Positions 24,543-35,069 of a stretch of 49,780 bases of DNA are shown in pieces. How positions within the stretch are numbered: the first letter of the stretch is position 1; each line of letters begins with the position of its first letter. The stretch covers positions 1 to 49,780 of the forward strand of contig JAHFSU010000014.1 of the NCBI GenBank assembly GCA_023265595.1, read 5' to 3'. Source of the DNA: Deltaproteobacteria bacterium. Lineage in GTDB: Bacteria; UBA10199; SPLOWO2-01-44-7. The translations under genes and the position numbers were made by a program. The notes beneath the pieces are model-generated. The model searched no databases, had not been told where the DNA came from, and saw only the letters and a list, made by a program, of their open reading frames with translations.

Positions 24543-25681
24543 CAGCGGAAATTTTGTTGCCCGAAGGCTATTCACCGGGATTGGAAGGGGTCATCGCTTC
24601 CATTTCTGCCATCTCCAAAGTCGATCCGGCCGGAGATGAATTGATCTATTACGGTTACAAAGTGAGTCAGCTTTGTGAACAATCGAATTTTGAAGAGGTT
24701 TCCTATCTTTTGCTTTACGGAAAATTGCCGACACAAAAAGAGTTTAGCGAATTCAAGAAAAAAATGTTGGCGGAGCGGGCGGTCGATAAAAAAATCCTCG
24801 ATTATTTGTGCGGTATGCCGGAGAAAGCCCACACCATGGATATTTTAAGGAGCGGTGTTTCGTTGATGGCCCATTTCGATTTGCAATGCGAGGATAATTT
24901 ACGCGATGCCGAAGTGGCAAAATCGATACGGCTCATCGCCAAAATGCCGACGTTGTTGGCGGCGCGCATTCGGGCGCTGAAGGGACAAAAACCGATAGCG
25001 CCCAACGACAATCTGGGGCATGCCGCCAATTTTCTCTACATGGTCGATGGCAAAGAGCCCGACGCCGATTTTGCAAAGGCGCTCGATGTCTCTCTGATCT
25101 GTTATGCGGAACATGGACTCAATGCATCGACTTTTGCCGCCCGCGTGGCCGCATCGACATTGGCCGATATGCATAGCTGTATCACCGGTGCGGTGGGGAC
25201 ATTGAAAGGGCCGCTTCATGGCGGCGCTAATGAACATGCGATGCATATGCTTTTGGAGATTGGCGAAGCGGCCAAGGCAGAAGGTTTCATCAAAGAAAAA
25301 TTAAAGGCCAAAGCCAAAATCATGGGATTTGGGCACCGTGTTTATAAAAAGAAGGATTCTAGGGCACCGATCGTCAAGGCTTGGGGTTGGAAAATGGCCA
25401 AAAAATTGAAAAATACAAAGTGGAATGAAATTGCTGACATCGTTGAAAAAACAATGATGGATGAAAAAAAACTTTTTCCGAATGTCGATTTTCCTGCTGC
25501 AACGCTCTATTATCTTTTGGGTCTGCCCATTGAGGCCGACACACCGTTGTTTGTAGTTGCTCGCATGCCGGGTTGGTGCGCGCATGTGATGGAACAGAGA
25601 ATCGGCAACCGGCTTTTGCGCCCCGAGAGTTTCTACACCGGCCCCGAGTCCCGCGATTACATCCCGATTAGCAAACGCTGA
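24539..25681 (+). CDS. prpC: 2-methylcitrate synthase / citrate synthase
   Basis: Condenses propionyl-CoA with oxaloacetate to 2-methylcitrate. 380 residues, the length of the short (type I-like) methylcitrate synthases. Active-site residues: His192 (AEHGLNAST), His227 (GPLHGGAN), His266 (GFGHRVYK) and Asp317 (NVDFPAA). Position directly after prpB argues for the methylcitrate function; such enzymes often also accept acetyl-CoA. prpD lies 4.5 kb downstream and not in this operon. Confidence 0.93.
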   Translation: MTAEILLPEGYSPGLEGVIASISAISKVDPAGDELIYYGYKVSQLCEQSNFEEVSYLLLYGKLPTQKEFSEFKKKMLAERAVDKKILDYLCGMPEKAHTMDILRSGVSLMAHFDLQCEDNLRDAEVAKSIRLIAKMPTLLAARIRALKGQKPIAPNDNLGHAANFLYMVDGKEPDADFAKALDVSLICYAEHGLNASTFAARVAASTLADMHSCITGAVGTLKGPLHGGANEHAMHMLLEIGEAAKAEGFIKEKLKAKAKIMGFGHRVYKKKDSRAPIVKAWGWKMAKKLKNTKWNEIADIVEKTMMDEKKLFPNVDFPAATLYYLLGLPIEADTPLFVVARMPGWCAHVMEQRIGNRLLRPESFYTGPESRDYIPISKR

Positions 25682-25683
25682 TT

Positions 25684-25710
25684 TTCACGAAGTATCCGGC
25701 TCCTCGTGAA
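25684..25710. terminator. possible bidirectional hairpin between prpC and the outer-membrane protein gene
   Basis: Arms TTCACGA and TCGTGAA with a 13-nt loop, placed between convergent stops. There is no run of T on either side, so its strength as a terminator is doubtful. Confidence 0.35.
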
Positions 25711-25712
25711 GA

Positions 25713-27416
25713 TTAGAATTCGATCATTGCGGTAAAGCGGACGGCGAAGCCCAAAGATGCTTTGTCGGAGGGGACCGGGTCGATGATATTGCCGGGGTCG
25801 GTAGCGGTTACATCGATATTGTATTCTCTGCCGGGTAGGAGAACCGCCCCCTCAAAACTGGTGTAGAGGTTATGAAAAAAAACCGCCTCGGCAAGCGCGT
25901 CAAATTCCAGACCGTACCATCTTTTCCAAATCGAATTGGCCGTCTCGCTCAGTGTGGGGAGACTTGTGTTGTTTAAAAGTTGGGAGAAATTGAGATTCAC
26001 ATTTTTCTTGGGGGCCCATGCCGTAACCAAGAGTCCGCCAATTTTAAACCAATCAGCTTGCGGGATAGCATCGCTGACATCCAATTTATGTTTGTAACCG
26101 AGTGAGAGATAAAGGGCATTGTTGATAAAATTTCCGGTGATTGGAACCCCTCCGGTTAATTTGCTGGTGACGGAGGGATTGTTGGCAGTGCCACCATAAA
26201 GGGCAGGAGAGGTGCCGAGTGGATAATAAAACATCATGAGCCCCAAGCGATAATCGGGCCGAAATCCGTATTGCGTAATTTTACTGCTGAGCGGAGCAGA
26301 ATCGCCGCTGGCGTAACCGAGCTTTGTCCACCATTCCCCACCCCAATCGTAAATGCCGGTTCCTTCAAAGGCGGCCATGATGACGCCGATATCTTGATCT
26401 TTCGGAAGTTGGATGATGCCGGCGCCGGTGGCGCTGGAGGAAAAGGCGCTGAAGGGGACTGCATTGATTGCAAGGCCGGTCGAAATTTTTCCGCCGAGAT
26501 AGACCCCTTCCAATTGGAAAGTATATTCGTTGTAATTGTATTTGGCGTAGAGGTCGCCAAAATAGACAAGTGTGTCTCCATCAATGCCGGAGGCAACGAC
26601 ATTCCCTTTCGCATCGGTTGCGGTCATGGTGGTTCCGTTGCCGCCGCTGCGATGACGGATTCCGGAAAAAGTTCCCAAGGCCCATTGCGGGTGTTCATAA
26701 TAAAGAACCGCGGCATATTGTTGCGCATCCTGTCCGTTGTCCCGAATGGTGCCGCCCAAACCTTGAGTTCTTGGGTCTTGTTGGGCCTCAAAGGGGATGT
26801 CCCACAGAACACCTGCGGCCAAGGCGCTCCCGTCGTTAAATGGAAATTCCGTCAGAAATAAAATGCGATCTTCCGAATCACCGAAATCCCCCTGTCTCTC
26901 TTCACCGTCATTTTGGAAAATACCCAAACCCCAGTGAGAGGGTTGGCGCCCAAATTTGAATTTTCCGATCGGGGTTAAAACCTCTGCCCAGATCCGTCTC
27001 ACATTAATCGCCCCATTTTCACCGGCCGCGCCGCCGACTTCGCCGATGGTGCCGGCGCCGGAGGGGAGGGTTAAAGTACCAACCACCGGAGAAAGAATTT
27101 GGAGATTGGTATTAGCTTTGGATCCGAAAACGATGTTGTCGAGGAGGTCGAATTCGGAATAGACGCCGATGTTGTCATTGATTTTCAAATTGGGTTGAAG
27201 CCGGAGGCGCATCTGATTGAATTGCAAGAGTCCGAAACGATCGTTGTCGTGGGTAATGCCGGCGTTGTGGGATTGCAGGTCTAAATCATGCGTGACGACG
27301 ATTCTGTCACGATAATATCCTTTGAGACCAAACTCGATTGCGAAAGCGGAAGAAGACGAAAAAAATAAAAGGAGAAAAAAGGAGAATCCCTTGCCCCCAA
27401 AGGACTTACAAAACAT
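25713..27416 (-). CDS. porin-like outer-membrane protein (TIGR04551-like)
   Basis: 567 residues. A signal peptide ends near AFA (about residue 27). The mature protein is a series of amphipathic strands, from an N-terminal FGLKGYYRDRIVV to a C-terminal ending in FTAMIEF with terminal Phe. The pattern (RMRLRLQP-like strand, VRRIWAEVLTPIGKFKFGRQPSHWGLG) resembles the TIGR04551 family of uncharacterised outer-membrane proteins reported mainly from deltaproteobacteria; this assignment is from memory of the motif order. Length suits a 16-18-strand porin. It is downstream of groEL but separated by a strong terminator, so it probably has its own promoter. Solute unknown. Confidence 0.8.
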   Translation of the reverse strand: MFCKSFGGKGFSFFLLLFFSSSSAFAIEFGLKGYYRDRIVVTHDLDLQSHNAGITHDNDRFGLLQFNQMRLRLQPNLKINDNIGVYSEFDLLDNIVFGSKANTNLQILSPVVGTLTLPSGAGTIGEVGGAAGENGAINVRRIWAEVLTPIGKFKFGRQPSHWGLGIFQNDGEERQGDFGDSEDRILFLTEFPFNDGSALAAGVLWDIPFEAQQDPRTQGLGGTIRDNGQDAQQYAAVLYYEHPQWALGTFSGIRHRSGGNGTTMTATDAKGNVVASGIDGDTLVYFGDLYAKYNYNEYTFQLEGVYLGGKISTGLAINAVPFSAFSSSATGAGIIQLPKDQDIGVIMAAFEGTGIYDWGGEWWTKLGYASGDSAPLSSKITQYGFRPDYRLGLMMFYYPLGTSPALYGGTANNPSVTSKLTGGVPITGNFINNALYLSLGYKHKLDVSDAIPQADWFKIGGLLVTAWAPKKNVNLNFSQLLNNTSLPTLSETANSIWKRWYGLEFDALAEAVFFHNLYTSFEGAVLLPGREYNIDVTATDPGNIIDPVPSDKASLGFAVRFTAMIEF

Positions 27417-27440
27417 GAGAGGGTCTATAACATAAAAAAT

Positions 27441-27476
27441 AAAAAGGGGAAGTGGTTTTCGCCACTTCCCCTTTTT
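27441..27476 (-). terminator. strong intrinsic terminator after groEL
   Basis: Perfect 15-bp stem (27441-27455 with 27462-27476) and 6-nt loop. On the minus strand it is followed by a T-rich tract. It is symmetric (A-run and T-run flank the G/C stem), so it could stop transcription from both sides. Confidence 0.9.
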
Positions 27477-27487
27477 CCAATTCTGTT

Positions 27488-27521
27488 CATCCTGAGTCCT
27501 GAGCTTGTCGAAGGATCGAAG
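27488..27521. repeat. dispersed repeat fragment with TTCGACAAGCTCA core
   Basis: Read on the minus strand it contains CCTTCGACAAGCTCAGGA, with local doubling of CCTGAG and GAAGGATC. The 13-nt core (27500-27512) is the inverse of 20460-20472. Strings of this type are scattered through many bacterial genomes. It lies between groEL and its terminator. Confidence 0.5.
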
Positions 27522-27523
27522 GA

Positions 27524-29188
<1,665 letters not shown>

Positions 29189-29199
29189 TCATTAATTGA

Positions 29200-29496
29200 T
29201 TAAGCGATAACACCCAAAACATCATCCTCGCGGATGACCAGATATTCTTCTCCATCCAGCTTGACTTCAGTTCCGGAATATTTTGAGAAGAGAATCTTGT
29301 CGCCGGGTTTGACATCCGGGACTTGAAGCTTTCCATTGTCTAAGACTTTACCTTGACCTACTGCGATGACCTCCCCCTCCTGCGGTTTCTCTTTGGCGGT
29401 ATCGGGGATGATGATACCACCGGCGGTTTTCTCCTCTTCGGTCAGTCTGCGGACGACGAGACGATCCTGAAGGGGACGAATCTTGAGTTTTGCCAT
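29200..29496 (-). CDS. groS: co-chaperonin GroES
   Basis: 98 residues, heptameric lid of GroEL. The mobile loop [19 protein letters not shown] is intact, with the IIIP anchor for GroEL binding. AAGGAGGG lies 7 nt before the ATG. First gene of the operon. Confidence 0.98.
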   Translation of the reverse strand: MAKLKIRPLQDRLVVRRLTEEEKTAGGIIIPDTAKEKPQEGEVIAVGQGKVLDNGKLQVPDVKPGDKILFSKYSGTEVKLDGEEYLVIREDDVLGVIA

Positions 29497-29530
29497 AACT
29501 TCCCTCCTTATTGAGTGTTGGTTTTTGTGA

Positions 29531-29557
29531 TTAGCACTCTAACCACTAGAGTGCTAA
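29531..29557. promoter_or_regulatory. CIRCE operator (HrcA binding site)
   Basis: Perfect consensus TTAGCACTC-N9-GAGTGCTAA, 35 nt upstream of groES and directly downstream of the promoter. HrcA represses groESL by binding this element and is released on heat shock. The hrcA gene is not in the window. Confidence 0.97.
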
Positions 29558-29573
29558 ACCTTTCGGCGCCGGA

Positions 29574-29602
29574 GATATAGTGTTGGCTGTTCAAACTGTC
29601 AA
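29574..29602 (-). promoter_or_regulatory. sigma-70 promoter of groES-groEL
   Basis: On the minus strand TTGACA (29602-29597) and TATATC (29579-29574) with a 17-bp spacer. The predicted start is about 10 nt upstream of CIRCE, so HrcA would bind in the first transcribed region. No sigma-32-type box was seen. Confidence 0.78.
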
Positions 29603-29608
29603 GAGAGA

Positions 29609-29881
29609 TTAAAGCCCTTTTTTGGCAAGTTCTTCGTCGAAGTATTGACGATAAAGGAGGTCCCATTCACGGGAGCCTTCGGGGATATTTCTCTTTAACG
29701 TTCCGATTTTCTTACGAATTTGGGTATCTAATGTGTCTAAAAGGGAGCCAAATTGGTGAATCGCCTGTTTAACACCGGCTAATACTTTAGCCTCATCGGG
29801 AAAATTCGCACCCCCTTTAGCCCTTAGCTCCTTTAATATAAGATGAGATAAATAATTAATTCTGTCGTCGGATAATGTCAT
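29609..29881 (-). CDS. DUF507 family protein (second copy)
   Basis: 90 residues, cytosolic and helical (LSHLILKELRAKG, IHQFGSLLDTLDTQIRKKI, SREWDLLYRQYFDEELAKKG). The closing REWDLLYRQYFDEEL is characteristic of DUF507, short proteins of unknown function usually found as tandem pairs, which is the case here. It overlaps the upstream copy by 4 nt (ATGA). It ends 7 nt before the groESL promoter on the same strand; no terminator separates them, so read-through into groES is possible. Confidence 0.82.
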   Translation of the reverse strand: MTLSDDRINYLSHLILKELRAKGGANFPDEAKVLAGVKQAIHQFGSLLDTLDTQIRKKIGTLKRNIPEGSREWDLLYRQYFDEELAKKGL

Positions 29882-30159
29882 AAAACGAAATTTCTCTCTT
29901 TGGCCAACTGTTTTTTAATCATGGAGAAGGCCTTCTCTTCGTCGATATTTTGGCCGATCTTCTTTTTGTTGAGATCGAGGAGTTTTTGGGACTCTTCGTT
30001 TAGCTTTTGCTCTTGCTCAAAGTTTGTTTTGAAAAGAGTGGCAATAATATTCGCCAATGTCTCGTCGGGAGTTTGGCCAAAATTGGTCAACTTTTTCTCT
30101 TTTAGCGTTTTGATAATGTGCCTTGCAAGCGGCTCCAGTTGGCTGAATTTGAGTTGCAT
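29878..30159 (-). CDS. DUF507 family protein (first copy)
   Basis: 93 residues from ATG 30159, chosen because AAGGTG lies 6 nt upstream and because the extension to 30201 is encoded by a dispersed repeat. Helical and charged; the first helix (SQLEPLARHIIKTLKE) parallels the start of the second DUF507 protein. The function of the family is unknown; a paired arrangement suggests a heterodimer. Confidence 0.8.
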   Translation of the reverse strand: MQLKFSQLEPLARHIIKTLKEKKLTNFGQTPDETLANIIATLFKTNFEQEQKLNEESQKLLDLNKKKIGQNIDEEKAFSMIKKQLAKERNFVL

Positions 30160-30172
30160 GGGCGGCACCTTA

Positions 30173-30200
30173 GATTGCTTCGCTTGCGCTCGCAATGACA
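30173..30200. repeat. dispersed repeat of the 'CATTGCGAGCG...GAAGCAATC' type
   Basis: On the minus strand it reads TCATTGCGAGCGCAAGCG then AAGCAATC, a GCGA-rich imperfect palindrome. Near-identical strings are common intergenic repeats in many genomes and yield false N-terminal extensions such as SLRAQAKQS. It lies between the divergent DUF507 and prpD genes. Confidence 0.5.
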
Positions 30201-30221
30201 AATTGCTAGGAGAATTGCTCT

Positions 30222-31730
30222 ATGCGTCAGTTCAAAGTCAGGGTCTATCCCTCCAAAGAAAAACTCCCCAAAGAAAAACAGCTCGCATGGGCTTTGGCGG
30301 AGATGGCCGCTCAAAATAAAAAAACCGATCCCGAAGCGGCCCAGATGGTGGTCAACCGTCTGATCGATAATGCCTCCGTTGCGATTGCGGCGATCAATCG
30401 AAAACCGGTTGTTGCGGCCCGATTGCAGGCGCTTGCCCATCCGCGTGCAAACGGAGCTACCATTTTTGGTGTGCCGTACGACCAGACTTTTGAATGTGAA
30501 TGGGCCACTTGGGCCAATAATGTTGCCGTTCGTGAATTAGATCAGCACGATACTTTTTTGGCGGCCGATTATTCCCATCCGGGAGACGCCATTTGCGCCA
30601 TTTGCGCCGTGGCGCAGCAGACCGGCCGCACCGGTCGTGATCTTTTGCTCGGTATTTTGACCGCCTACGAAATCCAGATGAATCTCGTCAAAGGAATTTG
30701 CCTGCACGAATTCAAAAAAGATCACATCGCCCATCTGGCCCCCGCCATCGCCGGCGGCATTGGGACTTTGCTACGGCTTGATACCGAAACGATTTTTCAG
30801 GCGATCAACCAATCGGTACATTTGAGTTTTTCGACGAGGCAGTCGCGCAAAGGAGAAATTTCAAGCTGGAAAGCTTATGCCCCCGCGTTTGCCGGAAAGC
30901 TGGCGATTGAAGCGGTCGATCGGGCGATGCGCGGCGAGGGGGCTCCCGCCCCCGTTTATGAAGGAGAGGATTCGGTAATTGCTTGGATGCTCGGCGGAAA
31001 AAATGCTTTTTACACAGTTCCCCTTCCCAACCCCGGCGAACCATTCCGAACAATTTTGGAATCGTACACCAAAGAACATTCGGCCGAATATCAGGCACAG
31101 GCGTTGATTGATGCCGCCTTCAATCTGCATCGCAAAAAAATCGATCTTTTGAAAATCAAGGAAATCGTCATCAACACGAGCCACCATACTCACATGGTGA
31201 TCGGCACCGGCGCCAACGACCCGCAAAAATTCGATCCCGATGCCAGCCGCGAGACACTGGATCACAGCGCAATGTACATTTTTGCGGTGGCGCTGGAAGA
31301 CGGTGTTTGGCATCACGAAAAAAGTTACAGCAAAGAGCGGGCGCATCGTCCATCAACCGTAAAACTCTGGAAAAAAATAAAAACCGAGATGACGAAAGAG
31401 TGGACCGATGCGTATCATCACCCAGACCCTTCGAAGAAAAAATTCGGCGGCGAAGTGGTGATTACAATGAAAGATGGTTCTCAAATTCGCGAGCGCCTCG
31501 ACAATGCCAATGCCCACCCGAACGGTGCGCGACCGTTTGCACACGCACAGTATGTGCAGAAATTTAAAACGCTGACGGAAGGGATCATTACTGCATCAGA
31601 AAGCTCTCGATTTTTAAATCTAGCCCAGAAACTTTCCAAATTATCCGCCGAAGAGGTCAAACAACTCAACGTCGCCTTGCCCGTAGGCAAACTCCAAGGT
31701 GCTACACGGGACCAAAAAGGAATATTTTAA
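30222..31730 (+). CDS. prpD: MmgE/PrpD family 2-methylcitrate dehydratase
   Basis: 502 residues. PrpD dehydrates 2-methylcitrate to 2-methyl-cis-aconitate in the methylcitrate cycle. Family motifs: RELDQHDTFLAADYSHPGDAI (broken here at HDT-FLAAD), HEFKKDHIAHLAPA, STRQSRKGEISSWKA and the C-terminal FAHAQYVQKF. The presence of prpB and prpC 4.5 kb away supports the propionate role rather than another MmgE substrate. AGGAG lies 9 nt before the ATG. The gene is separate from prpBC, with groESL and other minus-strand genes between; an aconitase-type hydratase for the next step is not in the window. Confidence 0.88.
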   Translation: MRQFKVRVYPSKEKLPKEKQLAWALAEMAAQNKKTDPEAAQMVVNRLIDNASVAIAAINRKPVVAARLQALAHPRANGATIFGVPYDQTFECEWATWANNVAVRELDQHDTFLAADYSHPGDAICAICAVAQQTGRTGRDLLLGILTAYEIQMNLVKGICLHEFKKDHIAHLAPAIAGGIGTLLRLDTETIFQAINQSVHLSFSTRQSRKGEISSWKAYAPAFAGKLAIEAVDRAMRGEGAPAPVYEGEDSVIAWMLGGKNAFYTVPLPNPGEPFRTILESYTKEHSAEYQAQALIDAAFNLHRKKIDLLKIKEIVINTSHHTHMVIGTGANDPQKFDPDASRETLDHSAMYIFAVALEDGVWHHEKSYSKERAHRPSTVKLWKKIKTEMTKEWTDAYHHPDPSKKKFGGEVVITMKDGSQIRERLDNANAHPNGARPFAHAQYVQKFKTLTEGIITASESSRFLNLAQKLSKLSAEEVKQLNVALPVGKLQGATRDQKGIF

Positions 31731-31748
31731 TCGAATGCCACACGGTCA

Positions 31749-31779
31749 GGAGCATATGTTACCTGTTAACATATGCTCC
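31749..31779. terminator. hairpin after prpD
   Basis: Perfect 13-bp stem (GGAGCATATGTTA with its complement) around a 5-nt loop, with CCAC/GTGG able to extend it past a bulge. It starts 18 nt after the prpD stop. No T-run follows, so it may be a Rho-aided terminator, mRNA-end protector or repeat. Confidence 0.55.
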
Positions 31780-31838
31780 GTGGTTTGACGCAACTTTTTT
31801 TGCATCCTTCCGACAACCATTATAGAGGTAGAGAAAAC

Positions 31839-32567
31839 ATGGCCACAGAGGCGATAAAAATGGCAGGAATGTCGAGTGTTGATGGAACGAGTGAAGCGGT
31901 GCCGGTGTATGAAGGGGCCGACAAAAAAACAGAATCTCCTGCGGATGTATTTATCCCTCCGCTCCTCCCCCTTGCAGGGAGGGTCAACGATCCTGATCCA
32001 AGGAGAGATGTGTCACCACGATGTCAAGTTGTGTCAACCAATATAAGACTCAAGATACTTTCTATTCCTATCGCTACTCTTGGTGCCTTACTTTCTTATG
32101 AATCTTTTCTATATCATCCTCAGAGTCCTGAGGAGGAGGTGAATAGAAAGATATGGTTTTGTTATGGGCTACTCTTTACCGGAATGGTTCCTATACTCAC
32201 CATGGGTTTTAATTATCTTATGCTTCGGCAGGATCCCGCCTTTGCTGATGTAACCAATCTAAATTTGAAGCAGCAAATCTTGTATTATCACGATAACTGT
32301 CTCGGGGGCGGCGATGGTCCTAAAAAAAGAAGAGAGGTGTCAAAAGCATTTAAAGCAGAACCGGTCCTCGTTCGAAACCCTGTGCGTAATTTTGCGGAAT
32401 CTTCCTCAGAGGCGGCCACTTCAACACTCACAATAGGATCTGCCACCACCACTTTGACTTTGGGAACCTTGGTTTATCTCGCCCTCCCCGAACTCCGTTT
32501 CGCCCCAGTTGCCAACTCTTTTGTCATCACCAACATACAACCCGCCAACACCCCGGAAATGTTTTGA
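31839..32567 (+). CDS. hypothetical membrane protein
   Basis: 242 residues from ATG 31839 (GAGGTAGAG upstream). An earlier in-frame ATG at 31773 lies within the hairpin after prpD and is not favoured. Three hydrophobic segments are seen: about 69-88 (LSIPIATLGALLSYESFL), 107-128 (FCYGLLFTGMVPILTMGFNYL) and 208-225 (TTTLTLGTLVYLALPEL). The N-terminal 60 residues are polar and disordered-looking. No family recognised. It resembles in style the other polar/TM unknowns of the window (2384-3160, 39542-40003). The convergent neighbour ends 17 nt away. Confidence 0.5.
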   Translation: MATEAIKMAGMSSVDGTSEAVPVYEGADKKTESPADVFIPPLLPLAGRVNDPDPRRDVSPRCQVVSTNIRLKILSIPIATLGALLSYESFLYHPQSPEEEVNRKIWFCYGLLFTGMVPILTMGFNYLMLRQDPAFADVTNLNLKQQILYYHDNCLGGGDGPKKRREVSKAFKAEPVLVRNPVRNFAESSSEAATSTLTIGSATTTLTLGTLVYLALPELRFAPVANSFVITNIQPANTPEMF

Positions 32568-32583
32568 CAAAATTTGCGCCCGT

Positions 32584-33837
32584 TCAATAAATTCCCTCTG
32601 CATCCCCATTGATTCGTACCTCGGTGCGTAATTCGCGTGATCGGTCAAGGGCCGACTGGAATGATGGCATCACTGTGAGATAGCAGCCCAAATAATCGAA
32701 CTGACGCTTCGTACTAACAATCTTTGCCCCCGGCGCCATAAAAGTCGTGTGGAACTTCACTTCGGGAGCCGATGGAAAATCGACCGACTCAAATCTATCC
32801 ATCACGGGTGGCAAAAAATATTGGAGGCAGGAAAAGGCCTCCTGTTTCAGATGAGGTACACCTCCAACACCCAGCGCGAAGTCCAACAACATCTCCTCAA
32901 TTCGAAGACCGTAAGCGAAATTAATGGACTGCAAAACGTCTGCGCCGACGAATCGGGGGTTCAGGTCAATAATCTCTACTTCGCCATTTTGACTAACAAT
33001 GACTTCGGTGTGTGTGGGGCCTTCAAGAATTCCAAGTTGTTCATGCGCCCGTTTTACGAGGTCAATAATTTTGTCTTCCAGCGGATGTGGATACGGAAAG
33101 CAGGAACCCATTTCAACTACGGGGTCTTTTGAGTAGAGAATCCGAGAGAGTAATCCAAGTGGACGAAACACACCGCTTCGTGAGAACGCCTCGACCGAAA
33201 GCAGTTCACCATCGAAAGCTTCTTCAAGATGGTATTCATTTTGGGAACGAAGATAATTTTTAACATACGAAGGATCGGATGCAAGACCGTTACGCCATTC
33301 CTCTCGAGCCAAACGAAGGTCGTCCAGCCCGTTGCATTTTTTGACGTAGGCACTAAAAAAACCGCGTACCGGCTTGAAATAGGTAGCGCTTGGCATCGGC
33401 CATGTCTGCCAAGTATCGGCGACCCTTCCCGGTATTGTCTGAAGACGGCTTAGTCCGAGCTCGCGGAGCTTACTCCGTAGCCAATGTTTATCGAGGATGA
33501 GATCAAGAGTCTCAGGATCCGATGTCGGCAGACCATATTTTTTTCTGAGACGTGCTGTGGCTACGGCACAATGGTCCATGCCTGAGTAAATTCCCATAAT
33601 CGGATTCTGAGAGTTCAAATCATCAACCTCTTTTTCGATTGTGGCAATGTCCTGCCAAGATTCGATTTTCAGAGTTACGTCGATCAAGGGAATAGCAGTT
33701 TTATAGGGTGCCGGGGTTTGAAGGAGCAGTGATTCGTCGGAGGTGAGCGCGACAACATGGAACCCACGGCTCTTGGCAGCACGGACAACCTCAAGAATAG
33801 TCCCTTTGGGTTCGAGAAAAACTAGGGTGTCGCTCAT
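32584..33837 (-). CDS. ATP-grasp superfamily ligase
   Basis: 417 residues from ATG 33837, which overlaps the MFS gene stop (ATGA). ATP-grasp landmarks: Lys155 (YFKPVRGFFS), acidic Glu205-Glu206 (YHLEEAFDG), Glu278 (HTEVIV) and the magnesium-binding DLNPR (Asp291, Asn293, Arg295). Such enzymes join a carboxylate to an amine or thiol through an acyl phosphate. The N-terminal FLEPKG/VVALTSDESLL part resembles the pre-ATP-grasp domain of amino-acid and peptide ligases (BacD/carnosine-synthase type). Context with a diiron oxidase and an exporter points to a small peptide- or amide-like product. The substrate cannot be told from sequence. Confidence 0.82.
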   Translation of the reverse strand: MSDTLVFLEPKGTILEVVRAAKSRGFHVVALTSDESLLLQTPAPYKTAIPLIDVTLKIESWQDIATIEKEVDDLNSQNPIMGIYSGMDHCAVATARLRKKYGLPTSDPETLDLILDKHWLRSKLRELGLSRLQTIPGRVADTWQTWPMPSATYFKPVRGFFSAYVKKCNGLDDLRLAREEWRNGLASDPSYVKNYLRSQNEYHLEEAFDGELLSVEAFSRSGVFRPLGLLSRILYSKDPVVEMGSCFPYPHPLEDKIIDLVKRAHEQLGILEGPTHTEVIVSQNGEVEIIDLNPRFVGADVLQSINFAYGLRIEEMLLDFALGVGGVPHLKQEAFSCLQYFLPPVMDRFESVDFPSAPEVKFHTTFMAPGAKIVSTKRQFDYLGCYLTVMPSFQSALDRSRELRTEVRINGDAEGIY

Positions 33838-35069
33838 GGTTGCGCCCTTTCCGAGAGGGAAATCATTTCCGAGCGCTTTCCGATAAACGGGGAGACTCCT
33901 GCCATGAGCACTCCAATCAGAATGATGATCAGAGTGGCAAGAGAGACGCCAAGATATTGGACAAGAGCTGAATAGGTGAGTGTTAAGGTTGCCATTAGAA
34001 AGGCCGCACAAGCAGAAAGAGTAAACTGATATCTTGCCGCTACAGCTTTCGGACTCGTCCTAAAAAAATCCGAGTTGTGATGCAACCAAATCCACTCATA
34101 ACCGAGATTCACGACAAAAAAACCGATCAAACTAATTGATAAAGCACTCGCAGTTACAGAAAACAAAAGCGCCATGCTCGCAATCGCGGCAATTCCAATT
34201 GTACGCAGCGGACGAGTCGGCTGTTTTTCAGCCAGGGCAGTGTTCCTTAACCAGTTGATAAGAAAACCGCCCGTAATGCCTGCGGATGCTGCCAGCTGGA
34301 ATCCGCCCACACCGCCGAGCCCTAGCTTAAAAACCTGAATCGGGAGAAATGAAACGAGAACCGAATAGGTTCCTTGAAACATCGCTTGCGAGAGACAAAC
34401 TATCAGGAAAGAGGTACGCATCACCGGCATTGCGAAAATGGTCGAAAGGGTTTGACGGAGCGACGGCTCAGGAATTTTTGTAGAGGGAGATGATTCGGTT
34501 TGCAGCGCCGGAAGTTGTTGGAGAGTCATCCATACGGCAACACTCAAAAAATAGCTTGCCATATCCAGATAAACGACCGTCCAAATCGATGACCGACTCA
34601 GAACGATTCCGGCCAAGAGTCCCGAGATGGCCGTCGAAAGAAAAAAGCTGAGATAGAAAAGTTTAATTCGGTTGGCCTGAAGCTCATGAGGCGTGATCAC
34701 CTTGAGCCACTTGGTTGCGGCGGCTCTGCCAATGAACATGAGGAGTGAGCGAAAACCGAGGATCATACAGAGCAGAACCAGCGGCAGATGGAGAGCGATG
34801 CTAATCCCTGAAAGCAGGGTTGCGACAACTGAAATTAACTCGTTTCTTGCGATGAACCAACGCGAAATATTTTCATCCACCCAATGCCCGAGGCGCGCAC
34901 TCACAAGAATGGAGGGTAGAAACGAAACGACGAAGATCAGTGCCGATTGAACCGGTGATCCGCTGGTATAAAGAACAAACGCGGCTATTGCCAGTGTCAG
35001 GAAATGGCTTCCCGTTTGAGAAATAAACGAGGCGGCAAGAAGTTTTGTGAATTCTTTGCTGCTATCCAC
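33834..35069 (-). CDS. MFS transporter, probable exporter
   Basis: 411 residues with about 12 hydrophobic helices and an early cytoplasmic loop (SARLGHWVDENISRWFIA) fitting the MFS loop 2-3 motif in weak form. GTG start with GAGGA upstream, overlapping the HDO gene by 8 nt; its stop overlaps the ATP-grasp start by 4 nt. Closest in style to MFS_3/drug exporter (enterobactin exporter EntS-like) proteins. The middle position in a three-gene unit suggests it exports the product of the two enzymes or confers self-resistance. Confidence 0.88.
   Translation of the reverse strand: MDSSKEFTKLLAASFISQTGSHFLTLAIAAFVLYTSGSPVQSALIFVVSFLPSILVSARLGHWVDENISRWFIARNELISVVATLLSGISIALHLPLVLLCMILGFRSLLMFIGRAAATKWLKVITPHELQANRIKLFYLSFFLSTAISGLLAGIVLSRSSIWTVVYLDMASYFLSVAVWMTLQQLPALQTESSPSTKIPEPSLRQTLSTIFAMPVMRTSFLIVCLSQAMFQGTYSVLVSFLPIQVFKLGLGGVGGFQLAASAGITGGFLINWLRNTALAEKQPTRPLRTIGIAAIASMALLFSVTASALSISLIGFFVVNLGYEWIWLHHNSDFFRTSPKAVAARYQFTLSACAAFLMATLTLTYSALVQYLGVSLATLIIILIGVLMAGVSPFIGKRSEMISLSERAQP

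Noticed and set aside
26271-26861. 196-codon open frame on the plus strand
   Set aside because: Lies wholly inside the outer-membrane protein gene on the minus strand and has low-complexity Gly/Ala content.
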